Shown here piece by piece: positions 19,118 to 27,600 of a stretch of DNA of 57,429 bases (position 1 is its first letter; each line of letters begins with the position of its first letter). The notes beneath the pieces are model-generated. The model saw nothing but the letters and a program-made list of their open reading frames with translations. It ran no database searches and was not told the origin of the DNA. The DNA is from Novosphingobium flavum. Its GTDB lineage: Bacteria > Pseudomonadota > Alphaproteobacteria > Sphingomonadales > Sphingomonadaceae. The DNA is taken from NCBI RefSeq assembly GCF_014230315.1, contig NZ_JACLAW010000018.1, positions 1 to 57,429 of the forward strand, given 5' to 3'. The translations under genes were made by a program, and so were the position numbers.

Positions 19118-20236
19118 TCAGACGCGCATCGGCATCAGCACGTAGAGTGCAGCGCTGTTGTCGTCCTGCCGGATCAGGGTCGGTGCCCCGGCATCGGCGA
19201 GGTGCAGCTCGACATTGTCGCCGTCGATCTGGCTGAGGATGTCCTTGAGGTAATTGGCGTTGAAGCCGATCTCGAAGCCGCTCGCCTTGTAGTCTGCCGG
19301 CAGTTCCTCGGCGGCCGTGCCGTTATCGGGCGAGGTCACCGAGAGGGTCACGCGGTCAGGCTCCAGCGCGATCTTGACCGCGCGGGTCTTCTCGGTGGCG
19401 ATGGTCGCCACGCGGTCGACGCCTTCGTAGAACGACCGCGGATCAAGCTTGAGCAGCTTGTCGTTCCCGGTCGGGATGACGCGGTTGTAGTCCGGGAAAG
19501 TCCCGTCGATCAGCTTGGAGGTCAGCACGACCCCGTTCTCACCGCCGAGCGTGAAGCGCACCTTCGAGGCCGAAAGGTCGATCAGCACGTTGGTATCGAG
19601 CGCTTCTTCGAGCAGCTTGCGCAGCTCGGCCACGCATTTGCGCGGTACGATGACGTCGGGCATGCCCTCAGCCCCGTCGGGGCGCGCGATCGTGTAGCGG
19701 GCGAGGCGATGGCCATCGGTGGCCGCCGCCTTCAGCTCGTCATCCGTCACGTGCAGGAAGATGCCGTTCAGGTAGTAGCGGGTTTCCTCAGTGCTGATCG
19801 CGAAGCGGGTGCGGTCGATCAGTTCGGCCAGCAGGCGGGCCGGGATCTCGAAGCTGGTCGGCAGGTCGCCTTCCACGATCACCGGAAAATCATCGCGCGG
19901 CAGGGTCGGCAGCGAGAAGCGGCTGCGCCCGGCCTTGACCGCCATCCGGTTGTCGGCCGTCTCGAGGCTGACCTGCGAACCATCGGGCAGCTTGCGGGCG
20001 ATGTCGAACAGCAGGTGCGCCGAAACGGTGATCGCCCCCGCTCCTTCGACCGAGACGGCGTTCATCGTCTCGACCACCTGGAGGTCAAGGTCGGTCGCCA
20101 TGATCTTGACCGCGCCGGCACCCGAAGCCTCGATGAGCACGTTCGAGAGGATCGGAATGGTGTTGCGGCGCTCGACGACGGACTGGACGTGCGACAGGCA
20201 CTTCAGGAGCGTCGCGCGTTCGATGGTGGCCTTCAT
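19118..20236 (-). CDS. dnaN: DNA polymerase III beta subunit (sliding clamp)
   Basis: 372 residues, normal length. It starts MKATIERATLLKCLSHVQSV and ends with the conserved YVLMPMRV that closes the hydrophobic partner-binding cleft. Motifs such as TDGHRLA and FPDYNRVIP are family hallmarks. The homodimeric ring tethers the replicative polymerase and other clamp-binding proteins to DNA. dnaN stands alone here, without dnaA, recF or gyrB, as is common in alphaproteobacteria, so it does not mark the replication origin. Confidence 0.98.
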   Translation of the reverse strand: MKATIERATLLKCLSHVQSVVERRNTIPILSNVLIEASGAGAVKIMATDLDLQVVETMNAVSVEGAGAITVSAHLLFDIARKLPDGSQVSLETADNRMAVKAGRSRFSLPTLPRDDFPVIVEGDLPTSFEIPARLLAELIDRTRFAISTEETRYYLNGIFLHVTDDELKAAATDGHRLARYTIARPDGAEGMPDVIVPRKCVAELRKLLEEALDTNVLIDLSASKVRFTLGGENGVVLTSKLIDGTFPDYNRVIPTGNDKLLKLDPRSFYEGVDRVATIATEKTRAVKIALEPDRVTLSVTSPDNGTAAEELPADYKASGFEIGFNANYLKDILSQIDGDNVELHLADAGAPTLIRQDDNSAALYVLMPMRV

Positions 20237-20412
20237 GTGGTCTCTTGTCCCCTCGGTCGGCCAAGGCGCGGAATCGCGGCAGGGCCGTCAAGAATTCGGA
20301 CCACCTGTCTTAACGCCGACAGCCCCCGCGGCAAGCATCTCGCGCCTGCAATGCCTTCAATCTGGGGATAAATGCGTGAGCTTTGTGCGTTGGCCGGATC
20401 CATACGCCGCCC

Positions 20413-20539
20413 GCGAGTCTTTGCTGGGTGCGCCCTTCGCCTCCGCGAAGGGCTTGCGGCACCGGCCCGCTCCCCCGGCCCGACCACCCATCAAGTGTAC
20501 CCTGTGGGTGGTCGGGCCGGGGGAGCGGGCCGGTGCCGC
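20413..20539 (-). repeat. Composite palindromic repeat, copy 2 (reverse orientation)
   Basis: A near-perfect long inverted repeat (20456-20539; outer arms GCGGCACCGGCCCGCTC and GAGCGGGCCGGTGCCGC) is followed on the minus strand by GCAA, stem GCCCTTCGC/GCGAAGGGC, then GCACCCAGCAAAGACTCGC. Both modules match copy 1 at 477-597, but the small stem has different bases that still pair. It lies between the divergently placed ends of the dnaN and fabG regions. A further inverted repeat, GATCAGGC/GCCTGATC, lies just outside at 20545-20564. Confidence 0.85.
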
Positions 20540-20579
20540 GCACGGATCAGGCAAAAGCCTGATCCGGTCCATGCATTAC

Positions 20580-21347
20580 TTAGCTGAACATCGCCATGCC
20601 GCCGTTCACGTGCAGGGTCTGGCCGGTCATGTAGCCGGCCTCCTTGCTGGCGAGGTAGGCCACGGCGGCGGCGATGTCCTCGCCCTCGCCCATCCGCCCC
20701 ATCGGGATGCGGCTGTTGAGCGCTTCCTTCTGGGCATCGGGCAGGACTTCGGTCATGGCCGTGCGGATGAAGCCCGGGGCCACGCAGTTCACCGTGATCC
20801 CGCGGCTCGCCACTTCCTGGGCGAGGCTCTTCGACATGGCGACGAGGCCGCCCTTGGCGGCGGCATAGTTGACCTGGCCCGGATTGCCGGTCGCGCCGAC
20901 CACCGAAGTCACGGTAATGATCCGGCCGAAACGGGCCTTCATCATCGGCTTGGTCGCGGCGCGCATCAGGCGGAAGGCGGCCTCGAGATTGACGCGGATC
21001 ACCGCGTCCCATTCCTCGTCCTTCATCCGCATGGCGAGATTGTCGCGCGTGATCCCGGCGTTGTTGACGAGGATGTCGATCTTGCCGAGCGAATCCAGCG
21101 CCGCCGGCACCAGCTTCTCCACGTCCTCGGCGCTCGACAGGTCGCAGGTGATGGCAACGTGATCGACTTCCTGCACGTGCTGGGGCGAATGCTCGTCCAG
21201 TTCGTCACGAAATGCGCGCAGCTTGGTCGCGTTGGAGCCGGAAATGGCGAGGCGGGCGCCCTGCGCAGCGAGGCTACGGGCAATCGCCGAGCCGATCCCG
21301 CCCGAAGCGCCGGTAACAAGGGCGGTCATGCCGTGAAGATCGAACAT
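20580..21347 (-). CDS. fabG: 3-oxoacyl-[acyl-carrier-protein] reductase
   Basis: 255 residues of the short-chain dehydrogenase family. TGASGGIG is the NADPH-binding loop, NNAG follows, and the catalytic Ser (TVTSVVG), Tyr and Lys (YAAAKGG) are all present. FabG reduces beta-ketoacyl-ACP in each cycle of fatty-acid elongation. It lies 14 bp behind fabD on the same strand, so the two are co-transcribed, with GGAG just before its ATG. Pairing with fabD makes the fatty-acid role much more likely than a generic dehydrogenase. Confidence 0.95.
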   Translation of the reverse strand: MFDLHGMTALVTGASGGIGSAIARSLAAQGARLAISGSNATKLRAFRDELDEHSPQHVQEVDHVAITCDLSSAEDVEKLVPAALDSLGKIDILVNNAGITRDNLAMRMKDEEWDAVIRVNLEAAFRLMRAATKPMMKARFGRIITVTSVVGATGNPGQVNYAAAKGGLVAMSKSLAQEVASRGITVNCVAPGFIRTAMTEVLPDAQKEALNSRIPMGRMGEGEDIAAAVAYLASKEAGYMTGQTLHVNGGMAMFS

Positions 21348-21361
21348 ATCCTGCTTACTCC

Positions 21362-22300
21362 TCAGAGGCTCTTCGCCAATTCCTCGATATCGGCCATGGT
21401 GACCACGCTGGTCACCGAGACCTCGCTCCCGGCGCTGCGGGTGATCATCGGGCCGAGCACCTTGCCACCCAGTTCAACGAACTGGGTGACGCCGGCCGCG
21501 GCCATGGCGATCGCGCTCTCGCGCCAGCGAACGCGGCCGGTCACCTGCTCGACCAGCAGGCGGCGCACTTCGGCCGGATCGCTCACGGCAGAGGCGGTGA
21601 CATTGGCGAAAACCGGCACGCGCAGGGTTCCCGGCGGGGTCTTGCCCAGCGCCTCGGCCATGGCATCGGCGGCGGGCTGCATCAGCGGGCAGTGGAATGG
21701 AGCGGAGACCGGCAGCAGCACGCCGCGCTTGATCCCGTGCTCCTTGACCAGCGCCACCGCGCGCTCGATCGCCTCGCGGTGACCGGAAATCACCACCTGG
21801 GTGGGGTCGTTGTCATTGGCGACGGTGCACACCTGACCTTCGGCAGCGGCAGCGGCCAGCGCGCTCGCCTTCTCGATGTCAGCGCCCAGAAGCGCCGCCA
21901 TGGCGCCCACGCCCACCGGCACGGCCGCCTGCATCGATTGCCCGCGCAGCTTGAGCAGCCGCGCCGTATCGGCCAGCGAAAAGGCACCTGCCGCGCACAG
22001 GGCGGTATATTCGCCAAGGCTGTGACCAGCCACGTAGCCGGCCTTGTCGGCCAGCGCGATGCCGCCTTCCTGCTCCAGCACGCGCAGCACGGCGATGGCA
22101 TTGGCCATGATCGCGGGCTGGGCATTCTCGGTCAGGGTCAGGGCATCTTCCGGCCCTTCCTTCATGATCTGGAACAGCTTCTGGCCGAGCGCGTCGTCGA
22201 CTTCCTCGAACACCGCGCGGGCCACGGCGCTCGCCTCGGCCAGTTCCACGCCCATGCCGACCTTCTGGCTACCCTGCCCCGGGAAAACGAAAGCGCGCAT
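21362..22300 (-). CDS. fabD: Malonyl-CoA:ACP transacylase
   Basis: 312 residues. FPGQGSQKVGMG opens the protein, GHSLGEYTAL carries the catalytic Ser, and PVSAPFHCPLM carries the catalytic His. The enzyme moves malonyl groups from CoA to acyl carrier protein to feed fatty-acid synthesis. It is the first gene of a fabD-fabG operon; GGAGAGG precedes its ATG at a good distance. acpP and fabF are not adjacent within the window. Confidence 0.97.
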   Translation of the reverse strand: MRAFVFPGQGSQKVGMGVELAEASAVARAVFEEVDDALGQKLFQIMKEGPEDALTLTENAQPAIMANAIAVLRVLEQEGGIALADKAGYVAGHSLGEYTALCAAGAFSLADTARLLKLRGQSMQAAVPVGVGAMAALLGADIEKASALAAAAAEGQVCTVANDNDPTQVVISGHREAIERAVALVKEHGIKRGVLLPVSAPFHCPLMQPAADAMAEALGKTPPGTLRVPVFANVTASAVSDPAEVRRLLVEQVTGRVRWRESAIAMAAAGVTQFVELGGKVLGPMITRSAGSEVSVTSVVTMADIEELAKSL

Positions 22301-22332
22301 CGCCGCCTCTCCTTCAAAAAAGTTTGGGCGCC

Positions 22333-23163
22333 CTATTGCCCGGGGCTGCCAGAGGCAAGCCCGAACGGCACGATCCTGTTGGCTGCGTCATGCCCGATAT
22401 CCGCCGCACCGAGAAAGGGTATCTCGCGGCGCGCACACCAGTAGCGCGCAATCTCCTCCGGCTCCGCCCCGAACGGACGGTCATTCTCCGGCACGTCGGT
22501 AACCCGCCCCAGCCGCAGCCCGGCGATACCGCCGAGATGCGCCGTGGCGTGGAAGAACAGCCGGTCGACCGAGTAGAGGTATTCGCTCACCTCCTCGACC
22601 ATGACCACGTGCCGCGCCAGCCCCGGCATCAGCGGCGTGCCGCCGAGCATGGCCAGCGTGGTGAGGTTGAGCGCCACCACCGGCCGCGTTTCGCCCGCCA
22701 GCGAGGGCTCCTCGCCCGAGCGATCGCCGCTCAACCAGCCGAGCGAACGCCGCACGGCCTCATCCCCCCCGGTGCGGCGGATGTCGGTCGGCATCGGGGC
22801 ATGGACCGGGCGGCCGATCCGCGCCCGGTAGAGCGCCGCCAGCAGGTAGCCCCCGTCAGAATAGCCGAGATAGGCCTTGCCCGCCGCCGCGTGATCGAGC
22901 CGGGTGATCGCTTCCTGCGCGATCCGGTTGGAACCATAGCCCCCGCGCACGAACCACACCGCATCGAAACCCGGATCATTGGCGCATTCGAGAAACGCGG
23001 CCAGCCGCTGCGCGTCCGGCCCGGCAAAATGCCCCTCCTCGGCAAAGCACTGCTCGTGAAAGTGAAGCTCCACCCCCGGATAGTCTTCCGCCAGCGCCAG
23101 CACGCGCGCCGCGTCCTCGCGGGTAAACGGAGTGGCCGGGGCACAGATGGCGACGCGGATCAT
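22333..23163 (-). CDS. LD-carboxypeptidase (peptidase S66)
   Basis: 276 residues. The family fold is shown by RGGYGSNRI, then GYSDGGYLLAAL where Ser is the nucleophile, VVMVEEVSEY with the catalytic Glu, and DIGHDA near the C-terminus with the catalytic His. S66 enzymes remove the terminal D-Ala from L,D-tetrapeptides released from peptidoglycan, mainly during recycling in the cytoplasm. No signal peptide is seen, which fits. It is divergent from a Mur-ligase gene 89 bp away, which suggests a linked recycling step. Confidence 0.88.
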   Translation of the reverse strand: MIRVAICAPATPFTREDAARVLALAEDYPGVELHFHEQCFAEEGHFAGPDAQRLAAFLECANDPGFDAVWFVRGGYGSNRIAQEAITRLDHAAAGKAYLGYSDGGYLLAALYRARIGRPVHAPMPTDIRRTGGDEAVRRSLGWLSGDRSGEEPSLAGETRPVVALNLTTLAMLGGTPLMPGLARHVVMVEEVSEYLYSVDRLFFHATAHLGGIAGLRLGRVTDVPENDRPFGAEPEEIARYWCARREIPFLGAADIGHDAANRIVPFGLASGSPGQ

Positions 23164-23252
23164 GCCTCATGTCTCTAGCGCCTTTCGCCGCGCCGACAAA
23201 AGGGGGGGCAAAAGGTTGCCATCGCGCCGTCCCCCGAATAGGCCACACGGCC

Positions 23253-24671
23253 ATGACCGCGCCCGCCTCCGATCTCACTTCACACCCCTGGTTCTTCTGC
23301 GGCATCGGCGGCTCGGGCATGTTGCCGCTGGCCCTGATCCTGCGCGGACAAGGAGCCGAAGTCGCCGGATCGGACCGCAGCCGCGACCAGAACCGCACGC
23401 CGGAAAAGTTTGAGTGGCTCGAATCGCTCGGCTTCACCCTGTTCCCGCAGGACGGCAGCGGCATCGCCAGCACCGGCCAGACCCTTGTCGCCTCGGCGGC
23501 GGTCGAAGATACCGTGCCCGAAGTGGTCCGCGCCAAGCAACTCGGCTGCGCGCGGATGAGCCGGGCCGAACTGCTCGCCGCCCTGTTCAACGCAGCGCCC
23601 GCCTCCATCGCGGTCGGCGGCACCAGCGGCAAGTCGACAGTCACTGGCATGATCGGTTGGATTTTGACCGAGACCGGGCGCGATCCCACGATCATGAACG
23701 GCGCGGTGATGAAGAACTTCGCCCGTCCCGACGCGCCCTTCGCCTCGGCACGGATCGGAAACGGCGGGCTCTTCGTGTCCGAAGTCGATGAGAGCGACGG
23801 CTCGATCGCGCTTTACCGGCCCAGCGTGGCCGTGCTTGGCAATGTCAGCCTCGATCACAAGAGCCTCGAGGAACTGCGCGCCTTGTTTGGCGATTTCCTC
23901 GCCCGCGCCAGCGTCGCGGCGGTCAATCTCGATGACGACGAAAGCGCTGCGCTCGCCAGCCGCGCGCAGGATCTGGTGACCTTCGGGATCGACAGCGCCG
24001 CCGCAGACATCGGTGTCTTCCCCGGCTCCATCGTGGAAGCGCCCACCACGCTGACCGCCACGATCGTCGATCGGCGCGACGACAGCGAGCATATGCTCGC
24101 CCTCAAGGTGCCAGGCCGCCACAACCTTGCCAATGCGCTCGCCGCGCTTGCCGCCGCCAGCGCTGCGGGGGTGCCCGTGGCCGAGGCCGTGGCCGCGCTA
24201 AGCAGCTTCGCCGGACTGGCGCGCCGCTTCGAGATCGTCGGCACCAGCGCAATGGGCGTGACCGTGATCGACGATTTCGGCCACAACCCCGACAAGGTCT
24301 CGGCCACCCTCGCCACGCTCAAGGCGCACCCGGGCCGGGTGATCGCCTTCTTCCAGCCCCACGGCTATGGCCCGCTGCGCCAGATGGGCGCCGAACTGGC
24401 GGACGTCTTCGCCCGCAAGCTTGGTGCCGACGACCGCCTGATCCTGTGCGACCCCGTCTATTTCGGCGGCACGGTCGACCGTTCGGTCGGCAGCGAGCGG
24501 ATCGTGGAACTGGTCAACAGCGCCGGGGGCAATGCCCTCCACGTTCCGGCAAGGGATGATGTGCCTGCCGTGATCGCCGCCATGGCCCGCCCCGGAGACC
24601 GCGTGGTGATCATGGGCGCGCGCGACGATACGCTGACCCTGTTCGCCAAGGGCCTGCTCGCCGCGCTCTAG
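23253..24671 (+). CDS. Mur ligase family protein, MurC/Mpl-like with atypical motifs
   Basis: 472 residues. The N-terminal nucleotide-binding domain starts FFCGIGGSGMLPLALIL, as in MurC and Mpl. The central ATPase has a P-loop GGTSGKSTVTG in place of the usual GTHGKTT, then SEVDESDGS and NVSLDHKS. The C-terminal domain has DDFGHNPDKV and FFQPHGYGPLR, where typical MurC reads GHHP and PHRY. Overall this is a UDP-MurNAc ligase relative. Being divergent from an LD-carboxypeptidase suggests an Mpl-like role (attaching recycled peptide to UDP-MurNAc), but the exact substrate is not certain. The 3' end overlaps the convergent PilZ gene by four bases. Confidence 0.75.
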   Translation: MTAPASDLTSHPWFFCGIGGSGMLPLALILRGQGAEVAGSDRSRDQNRTPEKFEWLESLGFTLFPQDGSGIASTGQTLVASAAVEDTVPEVVRAKQLGCARMSRAELLAALFNAAPASIAVGGTSGKSTVTGMIGWILTETGRDPTIMNGAVMKNFARPDAPFASARIGNGGLFVSEVDESDGSIALYRPSVAVLGNVSLDHKSLEELRALFGDFLARASVAAVNLDDDESAALASRAQDLVTFGIDSAAADIGVFPGSIVEAPTTLTATIVDRRDDSEHMLALKVPGRHNLANALAALAAASAAGVPVAEAVAALSSFAGLARRFEIVGTSAMGVTVIDDFGHNPDKVSATLATLKAHPGRVIAFFQPHGYGPLRQMGAELADVFARKLGADDRLILCDPVYFGGTVDRSVGSERIVELVNSAGGNALHVPARDDVPAVIAAMARPGDRVVIMGARDDTLTLFAKGLLAAL

Positions 24672-25057
24672 AGCCGCCCGCCCTGAACGAAGGTCTGGGC
24701 CGAACGCCGCAGCAGTTCGTGGTCGCCCGGCAGGCGGCTGCGCTCGTCGAGCCGGCGCGTGGCCATGATGGCGCGCTGGTCCAGCGGGTCGAAGAAGGAC
24801 AGGCCGCACTGGTGCGCGTCATGCCAGATGATCACGCCGAAGGCCTCGCGGTCACCCCACTGCAGGACTGCCTCCTGCCGCTCGCGCAGCGCGAAGTTCC
24901 GCCCGATCACCCGCGCCCCGCCCGAAGAGACGTCGGCCAGCACGGCGCGGGCCGTCCCGTCGAGCGTGATCAGCCGCGCCTCGAGCCGCACCCGCAGCCG
25001 GGCGTCACGGCGGCGGCCGATCATGGCTTCGGAAAAGGCGGGAACGGGCAGGTTCAT
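24668..25057 (-). CDS. PilZ-domain protein
   Basis: 129 residues from ATG 25057; an in-frame ATG at 25108 would add 17 residues and neither start has a strong ribosome site. The first PilZ motif is GRRRDARLRV near residue 14 and the second is DVSSGG, close to the c-di-GMP-binding consensus. AFGVIIWHDAHQCGLSF is the last strand pair. It is a stand-alone single-domain receptor, the fifth c-di-GMP-related protein in the window. It converges on the Mur ligase with a four-base overlap of stop codons. Confidence 0.8.
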   Translation of the reverse strand: MNLPVPAFSEAMIGRRRDARLRVRLEARLITLDGTARAVLADVSSGGARVIGRNFALRERQEAVLQWGDREAFGVIIWHDAHQCGLSFFDPLDQRAIMATRRLDERSRLPGDHELLRRSAQTFVQGGRL

Positions 25058-25148
25058 GGCCCGGCGAACATGGCACGGCGCCCCATACCGGAGCACCAAC
25101 TGACCCATACGGACTTACCCGTAACCCGCCCGTCCCCACCCCTTCGCG

Positions 25149-25176
25149 CTTGCATTCCCCCCGGCTTTCGCTAAGG
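25149..25176 (+). promoter_or_regulatory. Candidate promoter and leader of rpsF
   Basis: CTTGCA (25149) and CTAAGG (25171) are spaced by 16 bases, and a very similar pair precedes rpsA and tRNA-Ala. The following 114-base leader holds an inverted repeat CGCGGGA (25208) / TCCCGCG (25244) and may carry the ribosomal S6-S18 autoregulatory structure known in many bacteria; I could not confirm that motif. Confidence 0.45.
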
Positions 25177-25290
25177 GCCGCCACTTCCGCGGCGCCTTTT
25201 CAGGATTCGCGGGAATTTGAAGAAAGCCGGAGGGGCCCCGCAATCCCGCGGACAAGCCAGCGATCGGTTAGACAGATAAAGGAAGCTGCC

Positions 25291-25653
25291 GTGGCTCTTT
25301 ACGAGCACGTGTTCCTGGCGCGCCAGGATCTCAGCCAGTCGCAGGTTGATGCGCTGGCGGCCACCGCGACGGAAATCGTCGAATCCAATGGTGGCAAGGT
25401 CACGAAGACCGAAACCTGGGGCCTCAAGGGCCTCGCCTACAAGATCAAGCGCAACCGCAAGGCGCACTTCGTCCTCCTCAACATCGAGGCCGGCGGCGAC
25501 GTGATTGCCGAGCTGGAGCGCCAGACCCAGATCAACGAAGACGTGATCCGCTACATGTCGGTCCGCGTTGACGAGCACGAGGGCGGCCCGTCCGTCCAGA
25601 TGCGCAAGAACGACCGCGAGCGCAGCCGTCGCCGCGAACGCGAGGAGGCTTGA
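25291..25653 (+). CDS. rpsF: 30S ribosomal protein S6
   Basis: 120 residues from GTG 25291, with AAAGGAAG just upstream. MALYEHVFLARQDLS is the S6 N-terminus, and GLKGLAYKIKRNRKAHF the central strand. It binds 16S rRNA together with S18, encoded three bases downstream. The C-terminus is a short basic extension (RERSRRREREEA), common in alphaproteobacteria. It heads a classic rpsF-rpsR-rplI operon. Confidence 0.98.
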   Translation: MALYEHVFLARQDLSQSQVDALAATATEIVESNGGKVTKTETWGLKGLAYKIKRNRKAHFVLLNIEAGGDVIAELERQTQINEDVIRYMSVRVDEHEGGPSVQMRKNDRERSRRREREEA

Positions 25654-25656
25654 TCC

Positions 25657-25881
25657 ATGGCTCGTCCGTTTTTCCGCCGCCGCAAGTCCTGCCCGTTCTC
25701 GGGCAAGAACTCGCCGAAGATCGACTACAAGGACGTGCGCCTGCTGCAGGGCTTCATGTCCGAGCGTGGCAAGATCGTGCCTTCGCGCATCACCGCCGTT
25801 TCGGCCAAGAAGCAGCGTGAGCTGTCGCAGGCCATCAAGCGCGCCCGTCACCTGGGCCTGCTGCCCTACCTCGTGAAGTAA
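25657..25881 (+). CDS. rpsR: 30S ribosomal protein S18
   Basis: 74 residues, standard length. RPFFRRRKSCPFSG is the S18 N-terminus, and IDYKDVRLLQGFMSERGKI the conserved core. S18 forms a dimer with S6 on the 30S platform. It lies three bases after rpsF and 12 before rplI. Confidence 0.98.
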   Translation: MARPFFRRRKSCPFSGKNSPKIDYKDVRLLQGFMSERGKIVPSRITAVSAKKQRELSQAIKRARHLGLLPYLVK

Positions 25882-25893
25882 GGAGGCATCCCC

Positions 25894-26490
25894 ATGGAAA
25901 TCATCCTCCTCGAACGCATCGAGAAGCTGGGTTCGATCGGCGACGTGGTCAACGTCAAGGACGGTTACGCCCGTAACTTCCTGCTGCCCAACAAGAAGGC
26001 CCTGCGCGCCAACGAGGCGAACCGCAAGGTGTTCGAAGCCAACCGCGCCAAGATCGAGGCCGACAACGCCGCCCGCCGTGCGGACGCCGAAGTCGATTCG
26101 AAGGGCGTCGAAGGCAAGCAGGTCGTCCTGATCCGCGCCTCGTCCAACGCCGGCCAGCTTTACGGGTCGGTTTCGGTCCGTGACATCGCCGACGCCCTCA
26201 ACGCCGATGGCGCCAAGGTGACCAAGGCGATGATCGTGCTGGAACGCCCGATCAAGACCATCGGCGTGTTCGACGTTCGCGTCGCGCTGCACCCGGAAGT
26301 CTCGGTTGGCGTCAAGGTCAACGTCGCCCGCTCGCCCGACGAAGCCGAACTGCAGTCGCAGGGCGTCAACGTCATCGACGCGATGTTCGACACCGAGTCC
26401 GCCGGCTTCACCGAAGCCTACGATCCCAACGCGGAACCGGGCGAAATCCCGGCCGACCTGCTCGAAGACGCCCCGGAAGCCGAGGCCTGA
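25894..26490 (+). CDS. rplI: 50S ribosomal protein L9
   Basis: 198 residues. MEIILLERIEKLGSIGDVVN and GYARNFLLPNKKAL form the N-terminal rRNA-binding domain; a long helix and C-terminal domain follow. It is roughly 50 residues longer than the E. coli protein owing to an acidic tail (EPGEIPADLLEDAPEAEA). Good AAGGAGG ribosome site (about 25880). A strong terminator follows. Confidence 0.98.
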   Translation: MEIILLERIEKLGSIGDVVNVKDGYARNFLLPNKKALRANEANRKVFEANRAKIEADNAARRADAEVDSKGVEGKQVVLIRASSNAGQLYGSVSVRDIADALNADGAKVTKAMIVLERPIKTIGVFDVRVALHPEVSVGVKVNVARSPDEAELQSQGVNVIDAMFDTESAGFTEAYDPNAEPGEIPADLLEDAPEAEA

Positions 26491-26516
26491 GCAGCTCTCC
26501 CCGCTAACGGGTAACG

Positions 26517-26553
26517 AAAAGGCCCCCTTCCACGCGGAAGGGGGCCTTTTTCG
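26517..26553 (+). terminator. Rho-independent terminator of rpsF-rpsR-rplI
   Basis: AAAAGGCCCCCTTCC and GGAAGGGGGCCTTTTT pair perfectly around ACGC, 27 bases after the rplI stop. The A and T tracts make it potentially bidirectional, serving the convergent gene at 26578 too. Confidence 0.95.
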
Positions 26554-26577
26554 TGGGTCAGTGCATTTTAGAACGGA

Positions 26578-27429
26578 TCAGCGAACCGGCCCGCTCACGA
26601 TCCCCGTGGCCACCACCGGGGCAGCCGCAGCACCCGGCGCCGGGGTCAGGGCGGCGATCTGCAACACCTTGCCGTGAACCCAGGTCATGCCCACGCCGTA
26701 GGTCACCACCGGCGTGAACTGCGGCGCGCCAACGCCGGATTCGTAAACCCGGTCGGAATGCTCGGGCAGCAGCCAGAAATGCTCGCCCACCCGCACCAGC
26801 AGAGCCACCGACTCCCGCCCGCGCGCGCCGGCATAGGCGCCGGCGCCGAACCAGCCGGTGGTCAGGTAAAGATCGCGGTCGGGAATGCCGAGGCGGCGCA
26901 GCGCTTCCATCTTGGCGATCGCGACGTCGAAGCAGTCGCCAAGCCCGCGCGCCAAGGTTTCCTGCGCAGGGGCCCAGTAGCCATCGTCAGAACAGTTGGT
27001 CGCCTGGGCACCATTGCGGATCGTCCGGTTGACCGAGGCTTGGACATAGCCGATCGCCTGCTCGGTCGAGAGCGTCCATGCGCCCTCCATCATCCGGTCA
27101 AGCCCGGGCTGGTTGAGCGAGGCGCGCATGACCTTCGCCCAGCGGGTCGAGGTCGGCTTGGCCCGCACCGGCAGGGCCACGGTTCCGAACACGTTCGGCC
27201 CCACCGGGCGCACGGCTTCAGGCACGGCGATGGCCGGCATGGCCCAGCGGGTAACGACTTCGCCCCCGGCAATCCGCGCCACCACGGGGCCAGCGGATAT
27301 TGGCGTATCGGCAACGGCCTGCGCGCCGCCAGCAAGGGCTGCGGCAATAGTGATGGCCGCACGGCACAGCCGTGTCAGGTTCTTGCGATGGACCCCCTCC
27401 CCGGGTGCCCCCAAAACAATTGATCCCAC
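26578..27429 (-). CDS. Transglutaminase-like cysteine peptidase family protein, possibly lacking the catalytic His
   Basis: 283 residues from GTG 27429. An N-terminal signal sequence (TRLCRAAITIAAALAGGAQA) predicts export to the periplasm. The core resembles bacterial transglutaminase-like cysteine proteinases (BTLCP/DUF920): GDCFDVAIAKMEALRRLGI carries the Cys and the helix after it, where the family usually has GDCEDY. The strand that normally starts with the catalytic His (GHAVL type) reads ESVALLVRVGEHFWLL, so the His seems replaced or shifted. In other bacteria such proteins cleave surface adhesins under c-di-GMP control. No adhesin gene is nearby. It may be degenerate or structural. Confidence 0.7.
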   Translation of the reverse strand: MGSIVLGAPGEGVHRKNLTRLCRAAITIAAALAGGAQAVADTPISAGPVVARIAGGEVVTRWAMPAIAVPEAVRPVGPNVFGTVALPVRAKPTSTRWAKVMRASLNQPGLDRMMEGAWTLSTEQAIGYVQASVNRTIRNGAQATNCSDDGYWAPAQETLARGLGDCFDVAIAKMEALRRLGIPDRDLYLTTGWFGAGAYAGARGRESVALLVRVGEHFWLLPEHSDRVYESGVGAPQFTPVVTYGVGMTWVHGKVLQIAALTPAPGAAAAPVVATGIVSGPVR

Positions 27430-27600
27430 TGGTTCTGACCCGTCCCGTTTTTTTCTGTTTACTATATTCTAATTTGCGCCTCAATCCCGCCGGTTCCCGC
27501 ACAGATCGCACGCTGGCGGCGCTTCGGCGCGCTTTTGCCTCCTGAAGGTCAGCCAGATACCGTATTTGAAGTGCGGGCCGTCCTCAGATAGCCTGAGGCC

